From NCBI GenBank assembly GCA_021795095.1, contig JAJYPU010000072.1:1-8818 (forward strand): a stretch of DNA of 8,818 nt, written 5' to 3'. A program made the position numbers and the translations under genes. Shown piece by piece: positions 1-6,491 of the stretch. The notes under the pieces were generated by a model. That model saw only the letters and a program-made list of their open reading frames with translations. It was not told where the DNA came from and did not search any database. This stretch comes from Actinomycetes bacterium (GTDB lineage Bacteria > Actinomycetota > Acidimicrobiia > Acidimicrobiales > RAAP-2). Every line of letters begins with the position of its first letter. Position 1 is the stretch's first letter.

Positions 1-1071
1 GTAGCGACCGCGCAGGTGCTCGGGGGCGATCTCGTTGACGAGCGCCGAGCCGACGGGCTGGAGCATGGTCTCGGCGAAGGCGAAGATCACCATCGAGACA
101 CTCAGCGTGATGAACGCAACGGCGGGCGGCATCGCCAGTGCGGCGGCCAGCGCGATCCAGAAGATGCACCAGAGCGCGCCAACGACGGCCAGCACGCGCG
201 TGCGGCTGTGCCCGTCGATTCGGTTGAGCGTCCAGAGCTGCGCGAGCACGATGGTCGAGGTGTTGAAGAAGAAGATGACCCCGATGTCGTGCACGCTCAG
301 ATGCAGGTTGTTGACCACGAAGAGGCTGTAGCCCGCTTCTTGGGACCCGTAGCCACCGATCATGAGTACGAGCGCCGCGAGGACGTACTGCACGAGACGG
401 CGATCGGCGAGGACCGTTCGCCACCCGTCGGAATTGCGCACGGGATCGTCGTGGACGATGCGAACCGGACCACCGTAGCGGCGCAGGGTCACGTAGATGG
501 CGCCGGTGGCGAACATGGAAACGGCGTTGAGCAGGTAGAGCGCGCTGAACGTGCGCGGGTGGCTGAGGTTGACGATCGATGCCGAGACGAGGCTCCCGAA
601 GCCGATGCCCAAGTTGAGGAGCATGAAGTTGAAGCCGAAGGCCCGCTGGCGGTGCTCCTCACTCACGAGTCGCGCAAGGAGTGTCGAGTTGGGTCCCCAC
701 CCGGCACCACCGAGGATAGAGAGCGTGATCGCGACGATCGCCGCCGACAGTCGTGTCGTGACGAAAGCCCACGCAATCAGGGTGAACCCCATTGAACCGT
801 AACTGACGATCGCGATTCGAAATGGACCGAATCGGTCGACGAGCGTGCCCCACAGGGGACTGGTCGCGAGGCTCGCCACCGCCGAGGCGGCGAGCAGGAG
901 TGTGGCGAACTCGGTGGAGAAGTGACGTACGTTGTGCAGGTAGACGACGTAGAACGAGAGGGTGAGTCCCGTCCCGAGGGCGTTCAAGAACGTGCAGAGG
1001 TAGAAGACCCGCATCGGAGTCGTCAGAACCTTCCGGAAGGAGGTCGGCAAGAGGGTTTCGAAGAAATTCAC
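1..1071 (-). CDS. Major facilitator superfamily (MFS) transporter, partial (C-terminal end beyond window)
   Basis: Integral membrane secondary transporter of the MFS; the substrate cannot be read, but a drug or small-molecule exporter is the usual guess. Reading the minus strand from GTG 1071 gives 357 codons with no stop before the left edge. The N-terminus MNFFETLLPTSFRKVL precedes a run of hydrophobic helices (for example FYLCTFLNALGTGLTLSFYV at about residues 23-42). MFS motif A is visible at residues 75-85 (GTLVDRFGPFR, in the loop between helices 2 and 3), and further helices continue to the edge. A full MFS protein has about 400-420 residues, so roughly 50 are missing. GTG 1071 is the first possible start because an in-frame TAG lies 15 nt upstream. 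No good Shine-Dalgarno is present, but a TAGCCT -10 box sits 9 nt upstream, as expected for a nearly leaderless message. ATG at 1014 (codon 20) is an alternative start. The gene is divergent from the desaturase. Confidence 0.9.
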   Translation of the reverse strand, partial: MNFFETLLPTSFRKVLTTPMRVFYLCTFLNALGTGLTLSFYVVYLHNVRHFSTEFATLLLAASAVASLATSPLWGTLVDRFGPFRIAIVSYGSMGFTLIAWAFVTTRLSAAIVAITLSILGGAGWGPNSTLLARLVSEEHRQRAFGFNFMLLNLGIGFGSLVSASIVNLSHPRTFSALYLLNAVSMFATGAIYVTLRRYGGPVRIVHDDPVRNSDGWRTVLADRRLVQYVLAALVLMIGGYGSQEAGYSLFVVNNLHLSVHDIGVIFFFNTSTIVLAQLWTLNRIDGHSRTRVLAVVGALWCIFWIALAAALAMPPAVAFITLSVSMVIFAFAETMLQPVGSALVNEIAPEHLRGRY

Positions 1072-1080
1072 GAGTTGACC

Positions 1081-1109
1081 AGGCTACTGCGGACGGCGAC
1101 CTTCGTGAA
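1081..1109 (-). promoter_or_regulatory. Candidate promoter of the MFS gene
   Basis: On the minus strand TTCACG (1109-1104) and TAGCCT (1086-1081) are separated by exactly 17 bp. The -10 fits the actinobacterial TANNNT pattern and ends 9 nt before the GTG start, so the transcript would have almost no 5' leader. The -35 box lies inside one of the repeated TTCGTGAA boxes, so a protein binding those boxes would block it. Pattern match only. Confidence 0.4.
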
Positions 1110-1130
1110 AGAGTTCGTGAAGGAATTCAC
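1102..1130. promoter_or_regulatory. Candidate operator: two TTCGTGAA boxes plus a GTGAA/TTCAC inverted repeat
   Basis: TTCGTGAA occurs at 1102-1109 and again at 1114-1121, a 12-bp period. The second copy flows into an inverted repeat, GTGAA (1117-1121), spacer GGAA, TTCAC (1126-1130). Each box is also a small dyad (TTC-GT-GAA). The cluster lies in the 116-bp gap between the divergent MFS and desaturase genes, over the candidate MFS -35 and just upstream of the desaturase -10. This is the arrangement expected of a repressor site controlling both genes. No regulator gene is visible in the window, so the binding protein is unknown. Confidence 0.4.
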
Positions 1131-1141
1131 CCCGTGCGCGA

Positions 1142-1147
1142 TACGAT
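1142..1147 (+). promoter_or_regulatory. Candidate -10 box of the acyl-ACP desaturase gene
   Basis: TACGAT matches the TANNNT -10 pattern and would place the transcript start near 1154, about 34 nt before ATG 1188. No recognisable -35 lies 16-18 bp upstream; that space is filled by the repeated boxes at 1102-1130, so an activator or repressor may act there. Confidence 0.35.
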
Positions 1148-1187
1148 GGCGGTATCGGCCGCCAGGTCGCGGTCGCAAAGGGGAATC

Positions 1188-2108
1188 ATGGTTATACGGC
1201 GGTCGTCCCGGTCTACGGGCCTGCTTGAGGAACTCGCCCCTGACGTCGAGCGGTTGCTCAATCGACACCTTGAGGCACCACGGTTGTGGTATCCGCATGA
1301 ACAGATCGACTGGGGTGCGGGCACGTCATTCGCCGATCGCCCGTGGGCGCCCACCGATTACCCGCTGCCCGATGGCGTGCGAAGCTCGATCTACGTCAAC
1401 TTGCTGACCGAGGACAACCTTCCCTACTACACGACTACGCTGTCGCGTCTCTCGTCACCGACACACCCGATTGCCGACTGGAACCACCAGTGGACGATGG
1501 AGGAGAATCGCCACGCGATGGTGATGCGCGACTGGGCCCACATCAGTCGCTGCATCGACCCGGTGCTCTTGGAGGACGGACGTCGCGTTCAGATGTACCA
1601 GGCGATGGTGCCGGCACCCGAGACCTTCGCCGATCTCATCTGCTACGTGGCTCTCCAGGAACGCGCCACTCAGGTCGCGCACCGCAACACCGCCGCGCAC
1701 CTGCCCAAGGACGACAAGATCGGTCGCAACCTCCTCGGACTCGTGGCGGGTGACGAGACGAAGCATTACCTCTTCTATCGAGACTTGACGTTGGCTGGCT
1801 TCGCCATCGATCCGTCGCTCATGATGGTGGCCGCGGCCAAGCAGGTGAGCGCGTTCGCGATGCCCGGCACCGGGATTCCAGGCTTCACCCGTCACGCGGT
1901 TCGCATCGCGAAGGAAGGCATTTACGGACTCACCCAGTTCGCCCGTGACGTCCTTGACCCCGTGCTCACGTTGTGGGACATCAACCATCTTGAAGACCTG
2001 ACGCCGGACGCCGAGCGCGCTCGCATCGATCTGACTGCCGTGGTCGCTACGTTGAGCGCGAGTGTCGAGCGGCTCGCCGCCAAGACCGGTCGCCCGGCTC
2101 TGATCTGA
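1188..2108 (+). CDS. Acyl-ACP desaturase (soluble di-iron, ferritin-like fold)
   Basis: Introduces a double bond into fatty acyl chains carried on acyl carrier protein, using O2 and reduced ferredoxin at a carboxylate-bridged di-iron centre; cytoplasmic. All six ligands of the plant stearoyl-ACP desaturase family are present with family spacing: E75 (in TEDNLPYY), E106 and H109 (EENRH), E158 (QERATQVAHRNTA), E190 and H193 (DETKH). It resembles mycobacterial DesA1/DesA2. The protein has 306 residues, slightly shorter than plant enzymes without their transit peptide. I chose ATG 1188 because AAAGGGG lies 4 nt upstream; a GTG at 1134 is in frame, but the 18 extra residues (RDTMAVSAARSRSQRG) look non-coding and overlap the promoter. 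It is divergent from the MFS gene and converges with the PLDc_N gene with no gap. The chain length and double-bond position it prefers cannot be read from the sequence. Confidence 0.93.
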   Translation: MVIRRSSRSTGLLEELAPDVERLLNRHLEAPRLWYPHEQIDWGAGTSFADRPWAPTDYPLPDGVRSSIYVNLLTEDNLPYYTTTLSRLSSPTHPIADWNHQWTMEENRHAMVMRDWAHISRCIDPVLLEDGRRVQMYQAMVPAPETFADLICYVALQERATQVAHRNTAAHLPKDDKIGRNLLGLVAGDETKHYLFYRDLTLAGFAIDPSLMMVAAAKQVSAFAMPGTGIPGFTRHAVRIAKEGIYGLTQFARDVLDPVLTLWDINHLEDLTPDAERARIDLTAVVATLSASVERLAAKTGRPALI

Positions 2109-2408
2109 TCACTCCTTGGAGTTGGCGACTCGCCTTAAGTACTCCTCGAATGCTGCCTGCTGGGTTTGCACCGTTCGACGGTCCCGTTCGTGCATCGAAC
2201 CACCACGCACGACGAGATAGATAAGAGTTCCGAGCAGCGGTAGCACGAGGATGCCGATTACCCAGGCCGCTTTCTGTGGCCCGCTGAGGTCGTGACTGCG
2301 CATGATGTCCGCAAGTACGTGGAAGACCAGCATGAGCCAGAAGGCGAAGAGGACCACGTACGCGGTCGTGACGAAGACGTCCCACAGGGGGTAGTTGGTG
2401 GCGAACAC
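2109..2408 (-). CDS. Small PLDc_N-type two-helix membrane protein
   Basis: A 99-residue protein with two predicted membrane helices (about residues 8-31 and 47-67) joined by a short polar loop (DIMRSHDLSGPQKA). It carries the ILVLPLLGTLIYLVVRG signature seen in the N-terminal domain of cardiolipin synthase-like proteins (PLDc_N), without any HKD phospholipase domain. The tail (QQAAFEEYLRRVA) is charged and probably helical; similar tails occur in actinobacterial proteins of this type. No catalytic residues are visible, so it is unlikely to be an enzyme itself; its role is unknown. I chose GTG 2408 because AAAGGAG lies 4 nt upstream. An in-frame GTG at 2423 would place that ribosome binding site inside the gene. 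It follows the DUF167 gene by 21 nt and probably shares its message. Its stop abuts the desaturase stop. Confidence 0.85.
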   Translation of the reverse strand: MFATNYPLWDVFVTTAYVVLFAFWLMLVFHVLADIMRSHDLSGPQKAAWVIGILVLPLLGTLIYLVVRGGSMHERDRRTVQTQQAAFEEYLRRVANSKE

Positions 2409-2429
2409 GGTACTCCTTTCCACTCAAAA

Positions 2430-2726
2430 CTAATCACCGGTGGCGCGTAGCTCGGCGAGCCGCGTGCGAAGGGTGGTTTCGTCACCGCGCAGTTCGAGGA
2501 TCTTGGTCCGTGAACGACGGCCGTGGACGAGTTCGACCATAGCGGTCGACAGGCCGAAGGCATCGGCGACCACACGCAGCGCCTCGTCACTGGCAGCCCC
2601 ATCCACGGCGCGCGCCCGCACCCGCACGACGAGTGCGCCGTCGTAGTCGCCGCCGACCTCACCGCGGCGCGACCCGGGATGGACGTGGACGGTCACACGC
2701 ACGACGAACGACGCAGTCCGACGCAC
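2430..2726 (-). CDS. DUF167 / YggU (UPF0235) family protein
   Basis: Small cytoplasmic protein of a very widespread family whose biochemical role is not settled. The family pattern is clear: VRVTVHVHPGSRRGEVGG, then YDGALVVRVRARAVDGAASDEALR, then a helix (VVADAFGL), then VELVHGRRSRTKILEL. The VDGxA.....L stretch and the SR.K segment are the conserved surface of the family. The start is uncertain: conserved sequence begins a few residues after GTG 2726 (98 aa). An in-frame TTG at 2756 adds ten residues and has GGAG directly against it, too close to work well; GTGs at 2702 and 2696 would start right at the first strand. None has a good ribosome binding site. It is the first gene of a probable two-gene operon with the PLDc_N protein and is divergent from the acyl-CoA synthetase gene. 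Confidence 0.85.
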   Translation of the reverse strand: MRRTASFVVRVTVHVHPGSRRGEVGGDYDGALVVRVRARAVDGAASDEALRVVADAFGLSTAMVELVHGRRSRTKILELRGDETTLRTRLAELRATGD

Positions 2727-2777
2727 GAGTCTTTGGTCATGGGACTGTTCTACCAACTCCGAGTCGGTCGATGGCGA

Positions 2778-2787
2778 AGCCTAGGAT
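2778..2787. promoter_or_regulatory. Overlapping divergent -10 boxes (DUF167 operon / acyl-CoA synthetase)
   Basis: The plus strand reads TAGGAT at 2782-2787 and the minus strand reads TAGGCT at 2783-2778, so two TANNNT boxes overlap by two bases back to back. The plus box would start transcription near 2794, about 21 nt before GTG 2815. The minus box would start near 2771, ahead of any DUF167 start. No convincing -35 is seen for either. Confidence 0.35.
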
Positions 2788-2814
2788 TGGAAAAACTGAG
2801 GCAAAGGGGGACTC

Positions 2815-4488
2815 GTGGGGCTCAGCATGGCCGAGGCAGTCGCGGCAGTTTCGAGACCGGGGCAGCCCTTTGAGACTGTCGAGGAGTCGTACGCCGGCGT
2901 GAGCTACCGGGTGTTTAAGAATGCACCGCCCACGCTCAAGCAATACTTCGACCAGTTGCGCGGAGACGAGCGGACGTTCATCGTCTACGAGGACGAGGAG
3001 TGGACGTTCAATGAGGTGAAGGACGAGATCGACGCGCTCGCGAACGTTCTCGTGCACCATTACGGCGTCGCGGTCGGCGACCGCGTGGGCATCGCCATGC
3101 GAAACCTGCCCGAATGGACGATCGCTTTCGGGGCGATCGTCTCCATTGGCGCGGTGTCGGTCTCGTTGAACGCGTGGTGGACCGAGGACGAGCTCGACTA
3201 CGCGATCAACGACGCCGGCCTCTCAGTCCTAGTGGCTGATTCCGAACGGGTCACCCGGGCCCAGGCGCCGTGCTTGCGTGCCGGCGTGCCAATCCTCGGT
3301 GTGCGCCTCGATGAGTTATTGCCGCTCGGCCCGGGGGTCGAGCGTTGGAAGGACCTCGTCCGAGTGGGCGCACCCATGCCTGACGTGACGGTTCTACCGG
3401 ATTCGGACGCCACGATCCTCTACACCTCGGGTACGACGGGCATGCCCAAGGGGGCCGTCTCGACACATCGCGCGGTCAGCCAGTCGATCATGGCGTTCGC
3501 CGCGAATTCGGCGATCAATGACGCACGTCGAGACCCCAACAGCGGGTCAGGCCAAGCGCCGTGCTTCATCCTCGTGGTGCCGCTGTTCCACGTGACGGGT
3601 TGCATCCCGGTGATGATGTCGTGCGTCGCGTGGCACTTCAAACTCGTGATGATGTACCGCTGGGAGCCGGAGCGGGCGCTCCAGTTGATCCAACGACACC
3701 GCGTGACTAGCTTCGTCGGCGTGCCGACCCAGAGTTGGGACCTAATGGAGAGCCCTCACTTCGACGACTACGACACGAGTTCGCTCACCCTCGTCGGTGG
3801 TGGCGGTGCTCCGGCGCCAGCGGCGCTGGTCAGCCGGGTTGAGCACACCTTCGCCAAAGGTCGGCCGTCACTGGGCTACGGCATGACTGAGACTAACGCG
3901 TACGGACCCGGGAACTACGGCGACGATTACGTGAGCCACCCGACCTCGACGGGCCGATCCCGCACGATCGTGCTCGACGCATCGATCCGTGACCTGGACG
4001 GCCACGAGGTGCCCGTCGGTGAGCGTGGCGAGATCTGGCTGAAGGGTCCCATGCTGATTCGCGGCTACTGGAAGAAACCGGAAGCCACGGCGGCGGCAAT
4101 CACTGATGGGTGGCTGCGAACCGGTGACATCGGTCACGTGGACGAGGACGGTTTCTTGTACATCGAAGATCGGATGAAGGACATCATCCTGCGAGCGGGG
4201 GAGAACGTCTACTCGGCCGAGGTCGAGTCGGCGATCTACGAACTGCCCGCCGTCTATGAAGCGGCCGTCGTCGGTCTCCCACACGAGCGACTCGGCGAAG
4301 AGGTGGCCTGCGTCGTACGACTCAAAGACGGTGCATCCATGAGCGAGGACGAATTGCGTTCCCACCTCGCGTCGAAGCTGGCGGCCTTCAAGATCCCCAC
4401 CCGGGTCGCGTTCACGAAGGAGCCGTTGCCCCGAAATCCCGCGGGCAAACTGCTCAAGCGCGAGATGCCGGCGCGCTACTTCGACTGA
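2815..4488 (+). CDS. Acyl-CoA synthetase (AMP-binding, FadD-like, class I adenylate-forming)
   Basis: Activates a carboxylic acid, most likely a fatty acid, with ATP to an acyl-adenylate and then to acyl-CoA; cytoplasmic or membrane-associated. All family motifs are intact in 557 residues: the phosphate-binding loop YTSGTTGMPKG (203-213), PLFHV (256-260), GYGMTET (354-360), LRTGD with the ribose-binding D438, the hinge DRMKD (452-456) followed by AGENVY (461-466), and the C-terminal NPAGK with catalytic K545. The length is usual for fatty-acid CoA ligases. GTG 2815 is chosen because AAAGGGGG lies 4 nt upstream; ATG 2827 would be too far from it. The last 13 bp overlap the end of the convergent Nudix gene. 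Chain-length preference cannot be read from sequence; a short-chain or aromatic acid is possible, so I give no symbol. With the nearby desaturase and thioesterase it points to fatty acid turnover, but each has its own promoter. Confidence 0.93.
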   Translation: MGLSMAEAVAAVSRPGQPFETVEESYAGVSYRVFKNAPPTLKQYFDQLRGDERTFIVYEDEEWTFNEVKDEIDALANVLVHHYGVAVGDRVGIAMRNLPEWTIAFGAIVSIGAVSVSLNAWWTEDELDYAINDAGLSVLVADSERVTRAQAPCLRAGVPILGVRLDELLPLGPGVERWKDLVRVGAPMPDVTVLPDSDATILYTSGTTGMPKGAVSTHRAVSQSIMAFAANSAINDARRDPNSGSGQAPCFILVVPLFHVTGCIPVMMSCVAWHFKLVMMYRWEPERALQLIQRHRVTSFVGVPTQSWDLMESPHFDDYDTSSLTLVGGGGAPAPAALVSRVEHTFAKGRPSLGYGMTETNAYGPGNYGDDYVSHPTSTGRSRTIVLDASIRDLDGHEVPVGERGEIWLKGPMLIRGYWKKPEATAAAITDGWLRTGDIGHVDEDGFLYIEDRMKDIILRAGENVYSAEVESAIYELPAVYEAAVVGLPHERLGEEVACVVRLKDGASMSEDELRSHLASKLAAFKIPTRVAFTKEPLPRNPAGKLLKREMPARYFD

Positions 4489-4904
4489 AGGAGCTCGAGC
4501 GCCCGGCGAGCGTAGTCGGCCAAGTTGACGGCGCTCACCTCGTCGAGCTGGAACCAACGCGCGAGGTCGGTCGTCCCCTCGGCTTCGTCGCGAAGCGACC
4601 CCCCCGTCAGTCGTACGGCGTAGAGGATGCGCACCGTGTGCAGGCGCTCGCCGTTGTCTCGTCGTCGCTCGTCACTCGTGACGCCCACCAGTTGCGGGTC
4701 GTTGACAATCAGTCCCGTCTCTTCGGCGAACTCGCGGATGAGCGCATCCTCGGGCGCTTCGCCGAAGTCGATGCCGCCGCCGGGTAGCCACCACAGCGGC
4801 GGGTCGTGATGAGGATTGCTCGATCGAACGAGCACGACTCGTCCATCATTGACGAGGATGCCGTAACTGCGCACCGTCGTACGCTGACGGGGTCGACGGC
4901 TCAC
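4476..4904 (-). CDS. Nudix hydrolase
   Basis: Hydrolyses a nucleoside diphosphate linked to another moiety, needing Mg2+ or Mn2+; the substrate is not identifiable. The complete Nudix box GX5EX7REUXEEXGU is present: with the start used here, G43, E49, then REFAEETGL at 57-65, with the metal-binding glutamates in REFAEE. It is preceded by WWLPGGGIDFGE, typical of small MutT/ADP-ribose type enzymes. It has 142 residues, a single domain. The start is GTG 4904, which overlaps the TGA of the upstream permease gene in a GTGA quartet, so translation is probably coupled; a TTG at 4943 would extend into the permease gene and has no support. No ribosome binding site of its own is evident. The 3' end overlaps the acyl-CoA synthetase gene by 13 bp in convergent orientation. 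Being co-transcribed with a metal-type permease is odd and may be only operon packing. Confidence 0.92.
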   Translation of the reverse strand: MSRRPRQRTTVRSYGILVNDGRVVLVRSSNPHHDPPLWWLPGGGIDFGEAPEDALIREFAEETGLIVNDPQLVGVTSDERRRDNGERLHTVRILYAVRLTGGSLRDEAEGTTDLARWFQLDEVSAVNLADYARRALELLQSK

Positions 4905-6472
4905 TGGGGCGTACCGTGCAGCGAGAGGTACGTTCGCCGGCAACCCTCGCCGCAGAAGTAGCGCGTCTCGCCGTCAGCGCCCACCGCGCTCAGCGCCGTG
5001 GCCGAGTTGACCCGCATCTCACAGATTGGGTCGATTGCGTCACCGTTCTCGTCACCCTGCATCGGCGCCGAGGCCTGGGCGGCCTCGAGCGCTAAGAAGG
5101 CCCGACGACAGCCGGGCCCGCAGAAGTAGTGCGTCTCGCCGTCAGCGCCCACCGCGCTCAGCGCCGTGGCCGAGTTGACCCGCATCTCACAGATTGGGTC
5201 GATCGCGTCTCCGTTGAGGTCTTCTTGCATGGGGGCTGACTCCTCTCCGCGGTCGAACCGCTCGGCGCACCGAATAGAACAGAAGTAGTAAGTCTGACCG
5301 TTACGCTGCCGTACCGCAACCGGGGCTGTGATGTCGACGTTCATCCCACAGATCGGGTCGCGGGCGTTCTGTTCGCCGTCGTCGTGGTGAGTCCGTGCGA
5401 GGACCATCAACGTGAGCACAACGGCGGTCGCGACCACGTTGGCGACGAGCGTGGCCCCGAGTGGGAAGTGGCCACTCATCGCCGGCGTGTGACGTGAGGT
5501 GGGAATCAGGTTGGCGCTTCGAAAGAGCGCTTCGACGACGAGTCCACCCGCGGACATCACGAACCACAGCAGGCCAAAGAGCCGCATCGTCATGGACGAA
5601 CCATAGAAACGCCGATAAATGAACAGCAGCGGCAGGGTCACCAGGTCTGCGAAGATGAAGGCGATTACGCCGCCGAAGGCCACGCCGTGGGTCCAGAGTG
5701 CGGCGGCGAGCGGGATGTTGCCCACGGAACAGACGAACGAGATGACCGCGATGAGCGGCGCAATGACTGCGTTCTCGACCACCGTGAGCCAGCCGTGGCC
5801 GGTCAGGAATATGTGCGACCACCAGACCTGGGGAACGTGCACACTCATGAAGCCGGCGATGAGGAACCCGGCGAGAAGTTCCTTGCGCAACATCGTGAAG
5901 TCACCCAGTGTGTAGCGCGCGGCGAGCGCGTAGTGCCGACGCGTGGTGATCCGCTCACGCCACGCGGTAGTCGCCGGCTGGGTGGGAGGTGGTGCATCTT
6001 CCAGCACGTGTTCGTACAGTGCGGCTTGATTCCGACGGCTATAGACGAGGCCGGTCAAAAACGCCAGTCCGAAGATCATGATGACCCCGCCGACGATCTG
6101 CGCGGCGAGAAACTGCCAGCCGAGCAGGAGATAGAGCACGATGCCGAGCTCGATGACCAGGTTCGTCGATGCGATCATGAAGATGAGTGAGTTGGTCCAC
6201 GACGCCCCGCGCGCGAAGAGAGCTCGCGCCATGGCACTCGCGGCGTAGCTGCACGACGACGAGATGACCCCGAGGAACGAGGCCTTCACTACGTTGCTCG
6301 GGGTCGTCTCGCCGAGTTGGCGCCGCAGACCGTCGCGGGGGAGAAAACTCTGGACCATCCCCGACAACGTGAAGCCGAGGACGAGTGGCCACCACGTCAT
6401 CCAGACCATGGCCGCGCTCTCGCGCAGTCCGACACCGAACCAGCGTGCGACCGTCAAGAGCGCCGATGTCAT
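4901..6472 (-). CDS. ArsP/DUF318-like permease with three C-terminal YHS metal-binding domains
   Basis: Predicted metal or metalloid export permease of the inner membrane, 523 residues. Residues 1-310 hold two related halves: one with SSSCSYAASAMARALF around C74, followed by FMIASTNLVIELGIVL; the other with SFVCSVGNIPLAAALW around C248, followed by AFIFADLVTLPLLFIY. Each places a cysteine in a membrane helix, as in permeases of the DUF318/ArsP kind. A further helix spans about 338-358. Residues 372-515 are three YHS modules, each with DPIC and a CX3C pair: C375/C398/C402, C428/C451/C455 and C484/C507/C511. The first is DPICGM; the other two are DPICEM and are nearly identical. ATG 6472 is chosen because similarity to permeases starts there and GGTGG lies 8 nt upstream; the open frame up to 6589 reads as low-complexity arginine-rich sequence and crosses the intergenic inverted repeat. 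The substrate (Cu, Hg, As or other) is not determined by the sequence. Confidence 0.88.
   Translation of the reverse strand: MTSALLTVARWFGVGLRESAAMVWMTWWPLVLGFTLSGMVQSFLPRDGLRRQLGETTPSNVVKASFLGVISSSCSYAASAMARALFARGASWTNSLIFMIASTNLVIELGIVLYLLLGWQFLAAQIVGGVIMIFGLAFLTGLVYSRRNQAALYEHVLEDAPPPTQPATTAWRERITTRRHYALAARYTLGDFTMLRKELLAGFLIAGFMSVHVPQVWWSHIFLTGHGWLTVVENAVIAPLIAVISFVCSVGNIPLAAALWTHGVAFGGVIAFIFADLVTLPLLFIYRRFYGSSMTMRLFGLLWFVMSAGGLVVEALFRSANLIPTSRHTPAMSGHFPLGATLVANVVATAVVLTLMVLARTHHDDGEQNARDPICGMNVDITAPVAVRQRNGQTYYFCSIRCAERFDRGEESAPMQEDLNGDAIDPICEMRVNSATALSAVGADGETHYFCGPGCRRAFLALEAAQASAPMQGDENGDAIDPICEMRVNSATALSAVGADGETRYFCGEGCRRTYLSLHGTPQ
4951..5215. repeat. Tandem duplication inside the permease gene (168-bp period)
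   Basis: Segment 4951-5047 (97 bp) recurs at 5119-5215 with only three mismatches by eye, exactly 168 bp (56 codons) apart. The repeat encodes the end of the linker and most of YHS modules 2 and 3; the protein unit runs from SAPMQ(E/G)D(L/E)NGDAIDPICEM to the CX3C segment. The remaining part of each unit has diverged more. Such high identity in DNA, not just protein, indicates a recent duplication or ongoing gene conversion. Confidence 0.92.
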
Positions 6473-6491
6473 CGAATACGCCACCCGACAT

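Noticed and set aside
16..795. Long plus-strand open frame (259 codons) and overlapping smaller ones opposite the MFS gene
   Set aside because: The product is Arg/Glu/Asp/His-rich with no fold signature, as expected for the antisense of a GC-rich membrane protein gene; the minus strand has a clear MFS protein in continuous frame.
1134..1187. Upstream GTG start for the desaturase (18 extra residues)
   Set aside because: The stretch covers the TACGAT promoter box, has no ribosome site, and is not like desaturase N-termini; ATG 1188 has AAAGGGG before it.
922..1407. Plus-strand open frame of 161 codons across the MFS start and desaturase start
   Set aside because: It spans the promoter region and runs out of frame through the well-supported desaturase gene; no recognisable sequence.
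1455..1988. Minus-strand open frame of 177 codons opposite the desaturase
   Set aside because: Antisense shadow of a gene with all six di-iron ligands; composition is not protein-like and no ribosome site is seen.
2101..2111. Perfect palindrome TGATC-T-GATCA over the two abutting stop codons, considered as a terminator
   Set aside because: Five-bp arms with a one-base centre cannot form a stable RNA hairpin, and no T-run follows on either strand.
3868..4557. Minus-strand open frame of 229 codons opposite the acyl-CoA synthetase
   Set aside because: Shadow frame caused by high GC at third codon positions; no domain seen, and it overlaps the real Nudix gene in another frame.
5687..6190. Plus-strand open frame of 167 codons opposite the permease
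   Set aside because: Acidic and His-rich antisense of membrane helices; no start signal, no domain.
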